In this document: piece by piece, positions 33,719 through 41,431 of the stretch
Layout of the letters: each line of letters opens with the position of its first letter
How positions within the stretch are numbered: position 1 is the stretch's first letter
Assembly: GCA_964480565.1 (NCBI GenBank)
Contig: CAYZSU010000012.1
Location: 1 to 41,431, forward strand
Direction: 5' to 3'
From: CAYZSU01 sp964480565
GTDB lineage: Bacteria > UBA10199 > 2-02-FULL-44-16 > JAAZCA01
Length of the DNA: 41,431 nt
Made by a program: the position numbers and the translations under genes
The notes under the pieces: generated by a model
Seen by the model: the letters and a program-made list of their open reading frames with translations, nothing else
What the model was told of the DNA's origin: nothing
The model's database searches: none

Positions 33719-35153
33719 TCAATTACTGGGTTGATCCATCGTATATGTAATTCGAACGAGTTTTAATGTATGCCCATCTATTAAGTTTGCAGTAATCATA
33801 TAGCTATAAGTGGATTGATCCACTGTGCTTGTGTCTATAGTGTCATCCGTATCAGTGCCTGCTGCGCCTGATGCAATGCTGGCCATGAGATCAAAGTCAG
33901 TGCCATCATAGCGATACAATGAAAATGTGGATGCGCCAATGCCTATATCCGTGTAGAGAACTGTAAATTCAGTGACGATAGCATTGTGCGGAATGGATAT
34001 GGCTGCTGACAGGTTGGCATCGCCATCCGCTGTTCGGCTGCCTTGATTGGATGAAAAATTAGCAGCAACTAAGCTGTCACTGGATGTGAATGCAATGCCA
34101 GGCAAACTGATATAACTTGTTTTTATAGCAGAATAGGTGAAATTTGTGGCAGTGACTGATCCACCTAAATCACCATCTGTGATTGCTATAATTGCCTCTG
34201 CGTCCGTGTATCGATCGTGGTTAAGGCCGTTGGCATTGTCCTTAACACCCATGGCTGTAACTGCCTCGGCATTCGTGTATTTATCGTGGACTGCAACTGC
34301 GGCAATTGCTTCTGCGTCTGTATACCGATTGTGATTAAGGTCGTTATTATTAGCCACATCACCCATGGCTGCGATTGCCTCTGCATCCGTGTATTTATCG
34401 TGGTTCAATGCATTGTCATCTGCTTTAGCACCAATACCGACAGCTGCTGCTGCATCTGCATCAGTATATTTATCATGGTTGAGTGGATTGTCATCTGCTT
34501 TAACACCCATGGCTGCGATTGCCTCTGCATCCGTGTATTTATCGTGGACTGCAACTGCNNNNNNNNNNNNNNNNNNNNNNNNNNNNNNNNNNNNNNNNNN
34601 NNNNNNNNNNNNNNNNNNNNNNNNNNNNNNNNNNNNNNNNNNNNNNNNNNNNNNNNNNATTAGCCACATCACCCATGGCTGCGATTGCCTCTGCATCCGT
34701 GTATTTATCGTGGACTGCAACTGCGGCAATTGCTTCTGCGTCTGTATACCGATTGTGATTAAGGTCGTTATTATTAGCCACATCACCCATGGCTGCGATT
34801 GCCTCTGCATCCGTGTATTTATCGTGGACTGCAACTGCGGCAATGGCTTCCGCATCTGTATAGCGGTCATGATTAAGGTCATTGGTGTCATCTGCATCGC
34901 CCATCGCTGTAATGGCTAATCCCTGTACTTGGGCATCTGTGCGATTGACACCATTGCTTGTTGAGAGTTCATCAAGGGCATCCTGTACATTTTCAGAGGA
35001 TAAATTGCTGCTGGCATTGTCATAGGTAATGCTGCTAGCTAACTGGGCCAATGCTTGCTGAACACTGGATCCGCCACAGGCCATCATCCATACAATAGCG
35101 ACGATAAAGCCAATACTGGCTGCGCGAAAAAAGTGAAAACGATGTTGTTTCAT
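33719..35153 (-). CDS. Repeat lipoprotein, interrupted by assembly gap
   Basis: The N-terminal part (35153-34659) and C-terminal part (34558-33719) of one gene lie on either side of 100 N. The leader MKQHRFHFFRAASIGFIVAIVWMMAC is a lipoprotein signal with the modified Cys at 26, then GGSS. A segment ITYDNASSNLSSENVQDALDEL resembles linkers in phage tail-fibre-like proteins. The centre is a 38-residue repeat (114 bp) that contains YTDAEAIAA twice per unit, with VHDK and DLNHNR spacers. The C-terminal ~130 residues form a probable beta domain (FTVLYTDIGIGASTFSLYRYDGTDFD). AAGGAG precedes the start. The two parts are not in register if the N run is read literally, as expected for a gap of unknown size. 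Function unknown; probably surface-exposed. Confidence 0.8.
34190..34910 (-). repeat. 114-bp coding tandem repeats
   Basis: The stretch beginning CATGGCTGCGATTGCCTCTG recurs at 34364, 34508, 34674 and 34788; the last two are exactly 114 bp apart. The N gap falls inside this array, where short reads would collapse. Confidence 0.85.
34559..34658. other. Assembly gap of 100 N
   Basis: Exactly 100 unknown bases, the usual placeholder for a gap of unknown length. From the flanking repeat, the smallest in-register filling would be about 48 bp, plus any number of 114-bp units. Confidence 0.97.
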
Positions 35154-35338
35154 AAATTCTCCTTTTGCATTGAGATTAAAGTAAATTTATCGTGGATGAT
35201 GGAAAAAGTAAATATATTTGCCGCAGGGTTATCCAAAAAAATGTCTGTCTATACGGGTTAGATGGCCTAAATACAGTTGTTCCCTAAAATGCTTGTGTTG
35301 AAAGACGCTCCTTTAAATGTGAAATCATCATCATTTTC

Positions 35339-35367
35339 TTGACGACAGAAATAAAAAAGAGATACAT
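35339..35367 (+). promoter_or_regulatory. Candidate promoter for zinc-finger gene
   Basis: TTGACG (35339-35344) with a weak -10 (GATACA or ATACAT) 16-17 bp downstream, 30 bp before the ATG at 35395. The 241-bp intergenic region between divergent genes must hold promoters for both; no other clear element was found. Confidence 0.3.
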
Positions 35368-35394
35368 CATCATCCATCAACAGTGAGGGTGAAA

Positions 35395-35724
35395 ATGTCA
35401 GATCAATTAAAACAAGCACTATTAAATGCGGGTGTGATCTCAAAAAAAGATATTGAACGCGAGCGTGTGGTAAAACGTCATAAAATGGACAATTCAAAAA
35501 TGAAGCGCGAGCAAATTCGGATTGTATGCGATACATGTGGAAAAACTGCGCCTGATGTAGAGCGGTACACACATAAAAATCGTATGATTAAAAGTAAAGA
35601 ATGGCTATGCATTATGTGCGCGGATGAATATTGCATCGATGATACATGTCGGCAAACCGCGCAAAGTTCGCATTCTAAATCAAAGTTATTTCGTAGGCAA
35701 TATGGTCGAACTAAACGTATCTAA
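35395..35724 (+). CDS. Small zinc-finger protein, DUF2058-like N-terminus
   Basis: A 109-residue basic protein. The N-terminus MSDQLKQALLNAGVISKKDIERE resembles DUF2058-type starts, followed by a charged helix. The second half has CDTCG (C-x2-C) and LCIMCADEYC plus a further cysteine, DDTCRQ, a plausible zinc-binding knuckle, and ends in a basic tail (KSKLFRRQYGRTKR). It may bind nucleic acid, but the function is not established. ATG 35395 is placed by GAGG (35385-35388). Its last 39 bp overlap the convergent ABC ATPase gene. Confidence 0.7.
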   Translation: MSDQLKQALLNAGVISKKDIERERVVKRHKMDNSKMKREQIRIVCDTCGKTAPDVERYTHKNRMIKSKEWLCIMCADEYCIDDTCRQTAQSSHSKSKLFRRQYGRTKRI

Positions 35725-36447
35725 TGGTATATTGTAAATATCGGATAATATTTGAGGGTCTGTCATATGCTTCTTGGAGAGCCCTGATAGTAATTGCCCA
35801 TCCGTGAGTGCAATAATCGTATCACAAATGCTAGGTGCCATGTGAATATCGTGCAATGCGCATAAAATAGTTTTCTGGTAGCGGTTTTTTAATTTTCTTA
35901 ATAATGTCATAATATCATATTGATGTTTAATATCTAAAAATGTGGTGGGCTCATCAAATAAAAGTATGGGTGTTTGCTGTGCTAGCGCACGTGCAAAGTA
36001 GATGCGTTGTATTTCTCCACCGGACAATTCATTCATTTTTCGATCTGCAAATTGATTGCAATCCGTATCGATCATGGCCTGCATTGCAATATCAATGTCT
36101 TTACTATTATCAAAACCAAATATAGCGGTATAGGGATGTCTTCCCAATAATACCATTTCTTGTGCGGTAATGCCAAATGGTGGGCGATGTTGTTGCGTCA
36201 TCATGGTAATATATTGCGCACGTTTTTGCGGGGAATAATGGGATATTGGATGATCTCCAAGCATGATATTCCCGCTGGTAGGCGAAATTAGTCCTGCAAT
36301 AAGATGAAGCAATGTGCTTTTGCCTGATCCATTTGCACCGATTAATCCAATGATTTGATTGGATGGCATGGCATAAGAAATATTATCCAATATTGCATGA
36401 TCATTTTTTGAATATGCAAATGATACATTGGTAAGGTGAATGTTCAT
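35686..36447 (-). CDS. ABC importer ATPase, FecE/BtuD type
   Basis: A 253-residue ATP-binding subunit of a cobalamin/siderophore/heme type importer. Walker A GANGSGKST (37-45), Q-loop MMTQQ, signature LSGGE (141-145), Walker B ILLFDEPT (161-168), and H-loop ALHD. VLLGRHPY is typical of the FecE/BtuD/HmuV group. ATG 36447 overlaps the permease stop as TGATG; the TTG one codon earlier is unlikely. It is the last gene of the operon; its 3' end overlaps the convergent zinc-finger gene, with no terminator visible. Confidence 0.94.
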   Translation of the reverse strand: MNIHLTNVSFAYSKNDHAILDNISYAMPSNQIIGLIGANGSGKSTLLHLIAGLISPTSGNIMLGDHPISHYSPQKRAQYITMMTQQHRPPFGITAQEMVLLGRHPYTAIFGFDNSKDIDIAMQAMIDTDCNQFADRKMNELSGGEIQRIYFARALAQQTPILLFDEPTTFLDIKHQYDIMTLLRKLKNRYQKTILCALHDIHMAPSICDTIIALTDGQLLSGLSKKHMTDPQILSDIYNIPLDTFSSTILPTK

Positions 36448-37457
36448 CAATTGCTTTCCTTTTTAAATCGCATATTGTGATGCAAAATACTTAAAAATAA
36501 AGGCGCACCAATAAGAGCGGTAATAACGCCCACAGGTAATTGTGTATGAATATCAAATGCACTTAAACTGTGGCGTGCCACTGTATCTGCGATGATTAAA
36601 AAACTTGCCCCGACTAATCCAGACATAGGAATGATTAAACGATTATCTGCGCCAAAAATTATACGGATTATATGCGGAACGATAATGCCGATAAATCCGA
36701 TCATGCCAGATATAGCGATGCTGGCACCGATTAATACGGCAGTAATTAATAGTAAAATAATGCGAGTGCGTTTAATGGGAATGCCAAGTAATAAGGCTTC
36801 GTGATCGCCTAATTGAAGAATATTCAATGTGCGGCTAAAATAAATGAGTAGAGTAAAGCAACATGTGATGAACACACCTGCTAATGCGATAATTGTAATA
36901 TCCATGCTTTCGATATGACCGATAAGCATAAAAATAATGTGATAGGCTTGCTCCATGCTAGTGGTTGCATTGATAAATAATATGAGTGCAAAGCAAAATG
37001 CATTGAGCACAATTCCAGATAATAAGATATCCAATGATGTTGATCGTGGACGAAATTGTGTCATACCCACAATAAGTATTAATGCGAGTAATGCGCCTGT
37101 AAAGGCTGTGATCATGCTGATATATAATGACAGTCCTAAACTGATTGAGATAACATGGCCAAGGGCGGCTCCGCCGGAAATTCCTAGTATATAAGGATCT
37201 GCCAATGGGTTTTTAAGGATTGATTGATAGGTGGCCCCGCTTGCAGACAGAGCAATGCCAACAAATGCGGCGATAAAAATGCGCGGCAATCGGATATAGT
37301 AGATTACGCGATAGGTAAGGCTATCTGTTTCAAATAGATCGGATAGCTGGATGGGAATAGTTCCAATAAAGCTGCATGCCAGGATGCTTAATAGTAGAGC
37401 TAGCAAGGCACATGAACAGAGAATAAAAAAACGATTTTTTTTCAGATAGGTTGTCAT
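36447..37457 (-). CDS. ABC importer permease, FecCD/BtuC type
   Basis: A 336-residue membrane subunit with about ten hydrophobic helices. Family landmarks are YIRLPRIFIAAFVGIALSASGATYQSILKNPLADPYILGISGGAALG near the N-terminus, LGDHEALLLGIPIKRTR (cytoplasmic loop facing the ATPase) and GMIGFIGIIVPHIIRIIFGADNRLIIPMSGLVGASFLIIADTVAR. All support the BtuC/FecCD family. It overlaps the binding-protein gene by 4 nt. The transported ligand (cobalamin, ferric siderophore or heme) cannot be decided from the permease alone. Confidence 0.95.
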   Translation of the reverse strand: MTTYLKKNRFFILCSCALLALLLSILACSFIGTIPIQLSDLFETDSLTYRVIYYIRLPRIFIAAFVGIALSASGATYQSILKNPLADPYILGISGGAALGHVISISLGLSLYISMITAFTGALLALILIVGMTQFRPRSTSLDILLSGIVLNAFCFALILFINATTSMEQAYHIIFMLIGHIESMDITIIALAGVFITCCFTLLIYFSRTLNILQLGDHEALLLGIPIKRTRIILLLITAVLIGASIAISGMIGFIGIIVPHIIRIIFGADNRLIIPMSGLVGASFLIIADTVARHSLSAFDIHTQLPVGVITALIGAPLFLSILHHNMRFKKESN

Positions 37458-38326
37458 GGGCGATGTATGATCTTAGCTAAGTGCTGCAATCCGTTAATTA
37501 CGTTAATGCCTGGTCGAAAATTAGCAATATTTAAGCGATAATAGGCATGTTTAAATGTGAACGTAGCTTTTTTTATATATGGCGGCAATGATTTTTTTGG
37601 CATCATGGATAAGTCAATGATGACGTCTGGTTGCAATGATAAGATATACTCGTCATCAATGTGTGGATAATTGGGTGAGTGATGTGCAATAACATTTTTA
37701 GCGCGTATAATGGGTAGTAGTTCACTGATATATGTATGCGGACCAGCTGCAATCAGTGGTCGTTGGCCTATGATAAATAATATATGCTTAATAGGATGAT
37801 GTTGATATTTTTTTTGTAGGGATGTTAATGTATTATCTATATGGGTGATAAGTAATTGGGAGTTCTTTTGCGCATTAATATCTTGTCCTAGCTGTAAAAT
37901 CGATTGTTTTGTTTTTTTTAATGAATCAAAGGAATAAAACCGAATGGGCAGATGAAGGTTATGAAGTAATTGAACGGATTTTTGATTGGAATTTTCCTTG
38001 GATGTTAGGATAATTGTGGGGTTTAGATATGTGATTTTTTCAATAAATGGACGCGTATAATCACCGATAATGGATGGCTGTTTGGTATGTGGCCAATTGC
38101 AAAACTTGGTAATGCCTACAATTTTTTCTTTTTGATTCATGGCGAGCAATATATCGGTGATTGCGGGTTTAAGTGAGATGATGCGCCAATTGGATGCATA
38201 TAATAATGTGGTGGACATCATTAAGAATAGGATGGTTAATACCGTAAGGGCACGGTGTGATGTGCCAAATTTTTGGAATATATTCGTTATGAAATGAGCA
38301 ATCATATATGAAATAATGCGTTTCAT
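37454..38326 (-). CDS. Periplasmic cobalamin/iron-complex binding protein
   Basis: A 290-residue substrate-binding protein of the helical-backbone metal receptor fold (BtuF/FhuD type). A long positively charged N-region and hydrophobic core (ALTVLTILFLMMSTTLLYA) predict export, with probable cleavage before SNWRI. WRIISLKPAITDILLAM, FCNWPHTKQPSIIGDYTRP and LNPTIILT are typical of cobalamin-binding BtuF-like proteins, as is YISELLPIIRAKNVIAH. ATG 38326 is chosen because it follows the upstream stop by 4 bp within TAAGAGGATG, giving coupled translation; longer open extensions run into the peptidase gene. Confidence 0.85.
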   Translation of the reverse strand: MKRIISYMIAHFITNIFQKFGTSHRALTVLTILFLMMSTTLLYASNWRIISLKPAITDILLAMNQKEKIVGITKFCNWPHTKQPSIIGDYTRPFIEKITYLNPTIILTSKENSNQKSVQLLHNLHLPIRFYSFDSLKKTKQSILQLGQDINAQKNSQLLITHIDNTLTSLQKKYQHHPIKHILFIIGQRPLIAAGPHTYISELLPIIRAKNVIAHHSPNYPHIDDEYILSLQPDVIIDLSMMPKKSLPPYIKKATFTFKHAYYRLNIANFRPGINVINGLQHLAKIIHRP

Positions 38327-38330
38327 CCTC

Positions 38331-39065
38331 TTATCCCATGCCAATAATACGACCAATTTTAGGGCCTGTATTATCCTTTTTATCAAACAGTCGTTTGGCA
38401 GATTCCATGCTGCGTGCCTGCGCATTATAGGATTCAATTAAAATAGCGCGTCTGGTGGCATGGTTATGGTATTTGTGATTGGGTATTTTTTTTGTTTTTC
38501 GGAGTTGATCATTTTTATTTAAAAAATCGATCATATGTTGCGGATCATAGCCCATTAAATACATGGCACGTCCGGAGAATCCGTCGGCATCCGCTTCTTC
38601 ACTTCGGCGCATTTCAAGCAATTGATCCATAGTCATTTTTTGCCAATCAATATTGGGTTGATCCTCGCTTAGCATATGGCCCCATTCATGTGCCATAATG
38701 CCAGCGATTAAATCATTATCATCGCTGTATTTTTCTAAAAATTCAATGCCCACATAAACATTGTCATCCTCATCCACGCAGGCAATGGTGTTTTTGGCAG
38801 GTAAAAATTTGCCCCCCTTTTTTTTGGAGATAAGCGCTAATTTTTGACGAAGCCGCTCTAACAATCCGCCTTTGGCAAAAAATCGTGCGATATGTGCGGG
38901 CAAGTCCTTTGGGTTTACCACCTGAGGGATTGGCTCGCCCAACATTTTTTTAATTTCAGTGGAATTAGCCATGGCTGCAGATTGCCTGGAAGATGCTGTG
39001 GCGCGACTCATCCATGCAGGGGGAAGCTGATTTGCAATTTGTGCATTGATGCGCTCAATGGCCAT
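38331..39065 (-). CDS. M48-like zinc metallopeptidase
   Basis: A 244-residue protein with HEWGH (126-130) in LIAGIMAHEWGHMLSED and a downstream EEADADGF (156-163). This is the HExxH plus Glu arrangement of gluzincins such as M48, so it is probably an active zinc protease. No signal peptide or membrane helix is visible, unlike HtpX or BepA, so a cytoplasmic location is likely. The start has AAGGAG on its strand. It heads the operon with the importer genes; only 4 bp separate it from the binding protein. The link between a cytoplasmic peptidase and metal-complex uptake is unexplained. Confidence 0.75.
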   Translation of the reverse strand: MAIERINAQIANQLPPAWMSRATASSRQSAAMANSTEIKKMLGEPIPQVVNPKDLPAHIARFFAKGGLLERLRQKLALISKKKGGKFLPAKNTIACVDEDDNVYVGIEFLEKYSDDNDLIAGIMAHEWGHMLSEDQPNIDWQKMTMDQLLEMRRSEEADADGFSGRAMYLMGYDPQHMIDFLNKNDQLRKTKKIPNHKYHNHATRRAILIESYNAQARSMESAKRLFDKKDNTGPKIGRIIGMG

Positions 39066-39144
39066 GGAATCTCCTTGAATGCTTGAAGTATAGAAGGTCT
39101 AAGCGATATTGTAAAGCAAAGGGCTGTGTCGTGATAGCCTTCTG

Positions 39145-39229
39145 AGGGGTTATTTTTTATTGGAGTTGCTGTTCGCCTTGAATCTGAACATTTTTGAACG
39201 ATTCCATGAATTGTGAGAGCAGTTCCATT
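39145..39229 (-). repeat. Palindromic element, partial copy
   Basis: On the minus strand: TAATGGAACTGCTCTCACAA, GTTCAAAAATGTTCAGATTC, AAGGCGAACAGCAACTCCAA, matching the left part of the 11445 copy and closely resembling the 20726 copy. It sits upstream of the metallopeptidase operon. Confidence 0.7.
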
Positions 39230-39280
39230 ATCAGAAATGCATAGGTGCATGATGTATGAAGTAGTCATTTTTTGACGTTT

Positions 39281-39353
39281 ATTATCAAAATAGTCCAATC
39301 CTATGATAATCAGTGAATATATCTATTTTGATAATTTGTGATAAGTTTTATCA
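39281..39353. promoter_or_regulatory. GATAA-rich inverted repeats before secreted gene
   Basis: ATTATCAAAATAG (39281-39293) and its exact complement CTATTTTGATAAT (39323-39335) are separated by 29 bp that hold ATGATAATCA. TGATAAGTTTTATCA follows at 39339-39353. Several GATAA motifs in about 70 bp suggest operators or overlapping AT-rich promoters. The remaining 170 bp to the gene at 39526 show nothing else clear. Confidence 0.35.
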
Positions 39354-39525
39354 GATCAGATGGAACTATTGGAAATATAGGGTGTTTTTATATTTTATTT
39401 CGATAGAACTGTTTTCTACTGGAAAACATAATATTCGCCAATTACTATGAATTTGCTTCATTATCCGTAATAATATGGGCATACTTATTGCAAAATTAAT
39501 GGGTTCTTAAAAAGGAGATTTATAT

Positions 39526-41431
39526 ATGATTACCAAGGCCAATGGACTTAAATCACTGTATAATATTTATTTGGCGATGATTCTGCTATGCATTATGCCA
39601 ATGGTGCCTGAGGCCAATGCGGCAATAATCCAAGTAACAGGGCCAGCTGATGGCATGTTTAATACAGCAACTGATCCAAATGATGGATTTTGTAGCATAC
39701 GAGAGGCTCTTGAAGCGGCAAGTAGAAATATCGTTATTAATGAGTGCAATGCGGGTGATCAGCATCCACAAACGGATGAAATTATACTTCCTGCAGGGAT
39801 AACCATTGTATTTACTGACGATGATCATGATGATTTATATATTGGGGAAAATGATATCATTCGGTCTGCAGATCCCAATAATCGTGCAATCATTGATGCC
39901 AGAGGACTCAATCGAATTTTTGAAACAGATGTGGGAGGCGCTCAAATCCGTGATATTATTTTAAAAAATGCTCATGTAATGGGTGATGAGAAAGGGGCCT
40001 TCATTCGGTCATGGAATTCTATTGATATTGATAATGTTGATTTTATTGGCAAGGATGAATCATTGGGAGCTCTTAACTTTGAATTCAATGCCCCTGATGG
40101 CGGGGCGATTTATGTGGGCAATGGGTTGAGAACTAGATTTGATATAAGCATTAGCCATTCATTGTTCAGAAATATATCATCGAATAATGGGAGTATTATT
40201 GCGGCTATTAGTCCTGTAGATTTCACTATGGCCCATGTTGGGTTTGAGAAAAATAAATCCAAGGGCAAATCATTAATTCAATTTTCAGGTAGCGGTAATA
40301 TTATTATTACTGATTCAGCGTTTGATGATAATCAAAGTGATAACAGTTTATTGACCAGCTCTTTAGATGAAGGTGATTCATTTGATTTGGAATCGTCCGT
40401 TATTTCCAATAATAACTGTACTGAGGGGCTTATTTCATTACTTGGCAAAGGCGCTAATCTTGTTGTTAGCGATTCGCGGTTTTTTAATAATGGTCGTAAT
40501 GATGCGACTGGAACTGCATGGGCAATAAAAATGCCAGAAAGTTATAGTGCAAAAATTTTTCGATCATCATTTACACATAATATATTTAAAGAAACAGGTA
40601 TATATATAGCAGTGGGTGATATCTTGGGACCTAGCGTTTGCAATATATCCAATACCACGTTTAGCCATAACCAAAATCCAGAATTTTCAATGCCAACTAA
40701 TCTAGCGCATATAATGCTCGATCATGTGACGATTTATAGTGAATCCTATGATTCATCGATTCAGAATAGAATAAATGATTTTCGTGGATTGTATAATTTA
40801 GGCATAGGAAAATTATCAGTGAAAAATAGTATTTTGGCTTATGATACAAAAAGTGGCTTGGATGGACTCGCCAATTTTTGCAATCAAGATACGATTACTT
40901 CTAAAGGCTATAATATTGTGGCAGGGCCAGGTGCTATTTTGGGTTGTGCAGCATCTTTTTTAGCAGCAGGCGACAAAATTATTCCAAAATTAAGTGATTT
41001 AAATATGGATTTTGAATTGCCAGAAGCTATAAGTGAGTTTCAGGCACATCCACTTCATGAATCAAGTCCAGCTATTGATGCAGGGACGTGCTATGATGTA
41101 GAGGGCAATGCTGTAACTGTGGATGCACGTGGATACCCACGGGGATATGTATTTAGTGAGCATGGATTGTTAGTTGCTTCTAAGTGTGATATGGGCGCCT
41201 ATGAATATTTGGCTGAAAACGTTGCTGATCAATTAAGTGGTCGAGATATTTCTGAACTGCTCGATAGTGATGACGACGGTGTACCGGATGTAAATGATGT
41301 TTTTCCTGAGAATCCAAGAGAATCAGCTGATACAGATGGCGATGGGCGTGGTAATAATGCAGATGACGATGATGACGGCGATGGTGTGTTAGATGTCGAT
41401 GACAATTGTCCATGGGTATCTAGCCCAAATA
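39526..41431 (+). CDS. Secreted CSLREA/beta-helix/TSP3 protein, 3' partial
   Basis: The frame is open from ATG 39526 (AAGGAG at 39512-39517) to the window end, 635 codons with no stop. A signal peptide (basic start, then LYNIYLAMILLCIMPMVPEANA) predicts export. Next comes a CSLREA-type motif, DPNDGFCSIREALEAA, then a parallel beta-helix of short N- and D-rich strands (residues about 60-530) closing with SSPAIDAGTC..VDARGYPRG and CDMGAYEY. The last element is the signature of choice-of-anchor Q proteins. A calcium-binding thrombospondin type 3 region follows (DSDDDGVPDVNDVFPENP, ADTDGDGRGNNADDDDDGDG) and runs off the edge. The protein probably continues to a surface anchor. Enzymatic function is unknown. 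Confidence 0.88.
   Translation, partial: MITKANGLKSLYNIYLAMILLCIMPMVPEANAAIIQVTGPADGMFNTATDPNDGFCSIREALEAASRNIVINECNAGDQHPQTDEIILPAGITIVFTDDDHDDLYIGENDIIRSADPNNRAIIDARGLNRIFETDVGGAQIRDIILKNAHVMGDEKGAFIRSWNSIDIDNVDFIGKDESLGALNFEFNAPDGGAIYVGNGLRTRFDISISHSLFRNISSNNGSIIAAISPVDFTMAHVGFEKNKSKGKSLIQFSGSGNIIITDSAFDDNQSDNSLLTSSLDEGDSFDLESSVISNNNCTEGLISLLGKGANLVVSDSRFFNNGRNDATGTAWAIKMPESYSAKIFRSSFTHNIFKETGIYIAVGDILGPSVCNISNTTFSHNQNPEFSMPTNLAHIMLDHVTIYSESYDSSIQNRINDFRGLYNLGIGKLSVKNSILAYDTKSGLDGLANFCNQDTITSKGYNIVAGPGAILGCAASFLAAGDKIIPKLSDLNMDFELPEAISEFQAHPLHESSPAIDAGTCYDVEGNAVTVDARGYPRGYVFSEHGLLVASKCDMGAYEYLAENVADQLSGRDISELLDSDDDGVPDVNDVFPENPRESADTDGDGRGNNADDDDDGDGVLDVDDNCPWVSSPN

Noticed and set aside
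34559..34658. Two separate lipoprotein genes either side of the N run
   Set aside because: Both flanks carry the same 38-residue repeat in the right order, only one signal peptide and one stop exist, and the frame difference is explained by the arbitrary 100-N length.
39066..39280. Cobalamin riboswitch upstream of the importer operon
   Set aside because: The region contains the palindromic element but I could not find the conserved B12-box sequence or a plausible riboswitch core; the ligand remains unproven.

Overview
The window reads as an AT-rich bacterial chromosome fragment, probably from a metagenome or draft assembly: it has one run of exactly 100 N (34559-34658), and both ends cut through genes. 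The organism is most likely a deltaproteobacterium in the broad sense. The evidence is the order thrS-infC-rpmI-rplT-pheS-pheT-ihfA-merR-tRNA-Pro followed by cysE-mnmA-mtaB-rnc-era, lipoproteins with ACG-type lipoboxes, and large surface proteins built from Calx-beta, beta-helix and thrombospondin type 3 repeats. The phylum-level call is inference and only moderately secure.

Layout. 1-5372: the 3' part of a very large Calx-beta/FG-GAP surface protein, then prepilin peptidase. 5446-9120: a three-subunit molybdenum hydroxylase of the xanthine dehydrogenase family. 9262-13495: an unrecognised 687-residue protein and a PKD/beta-helix lipoprotein. 13622-17785: a trehalose operon (DUF5752-like protein, TreT-like glycosyltransferase, GT20 synthase, trehalose phosphatase) with a good promoter. 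17823-20725: a C-terminally short class II photolyase, divergent from an AlkD-type alkylation repair protein and a ZIP metal transporter. 20896-28641: tRNA-Val, the thrS-to-merR translation cluster, and tRNA-Pro. 28659-33315: a tightly overlapping cysE-mnmA-mtaB-rnc-era operon. 33316-33718: non-coding repeats. 33719-35153: a repeat-rich lipoprotein interrupted by the assembly gap. 35395-39065: a small zinc-finger protein facing a four-gene metallopeptidase plus cobalamin/iron-type ABC importer operon. 39526 to the end: a secreted CSLREA/beta-helix/thrombospondin-3 protein, cut by the window edge.

The most striking observations are these. (1) ThrRS lacks its N-terminal TGS domain and PheRS beta lacks its EMAP/OB tRNA-binding domain, and both are in the same translation cluster. 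(2) A dispersed family of palindromic, MITE-like elements has at least six copies, three of them directly upstream of thrS, pheS and pheT. (3) The class II photolyase keeps the electron-transfer tryptophans but lacks the normal C-terminal segment. (4) Two different routes to trehalose are encoded in one operon. (5) A 24-bp tandem array of alternating unit types follows era. (6) infC must start at ATT.

All family calls come from motifs and lengths recalled without a database search. Domain absences are inferred from alignment by eye against remembered E. coli and Methanosarcina sequences.
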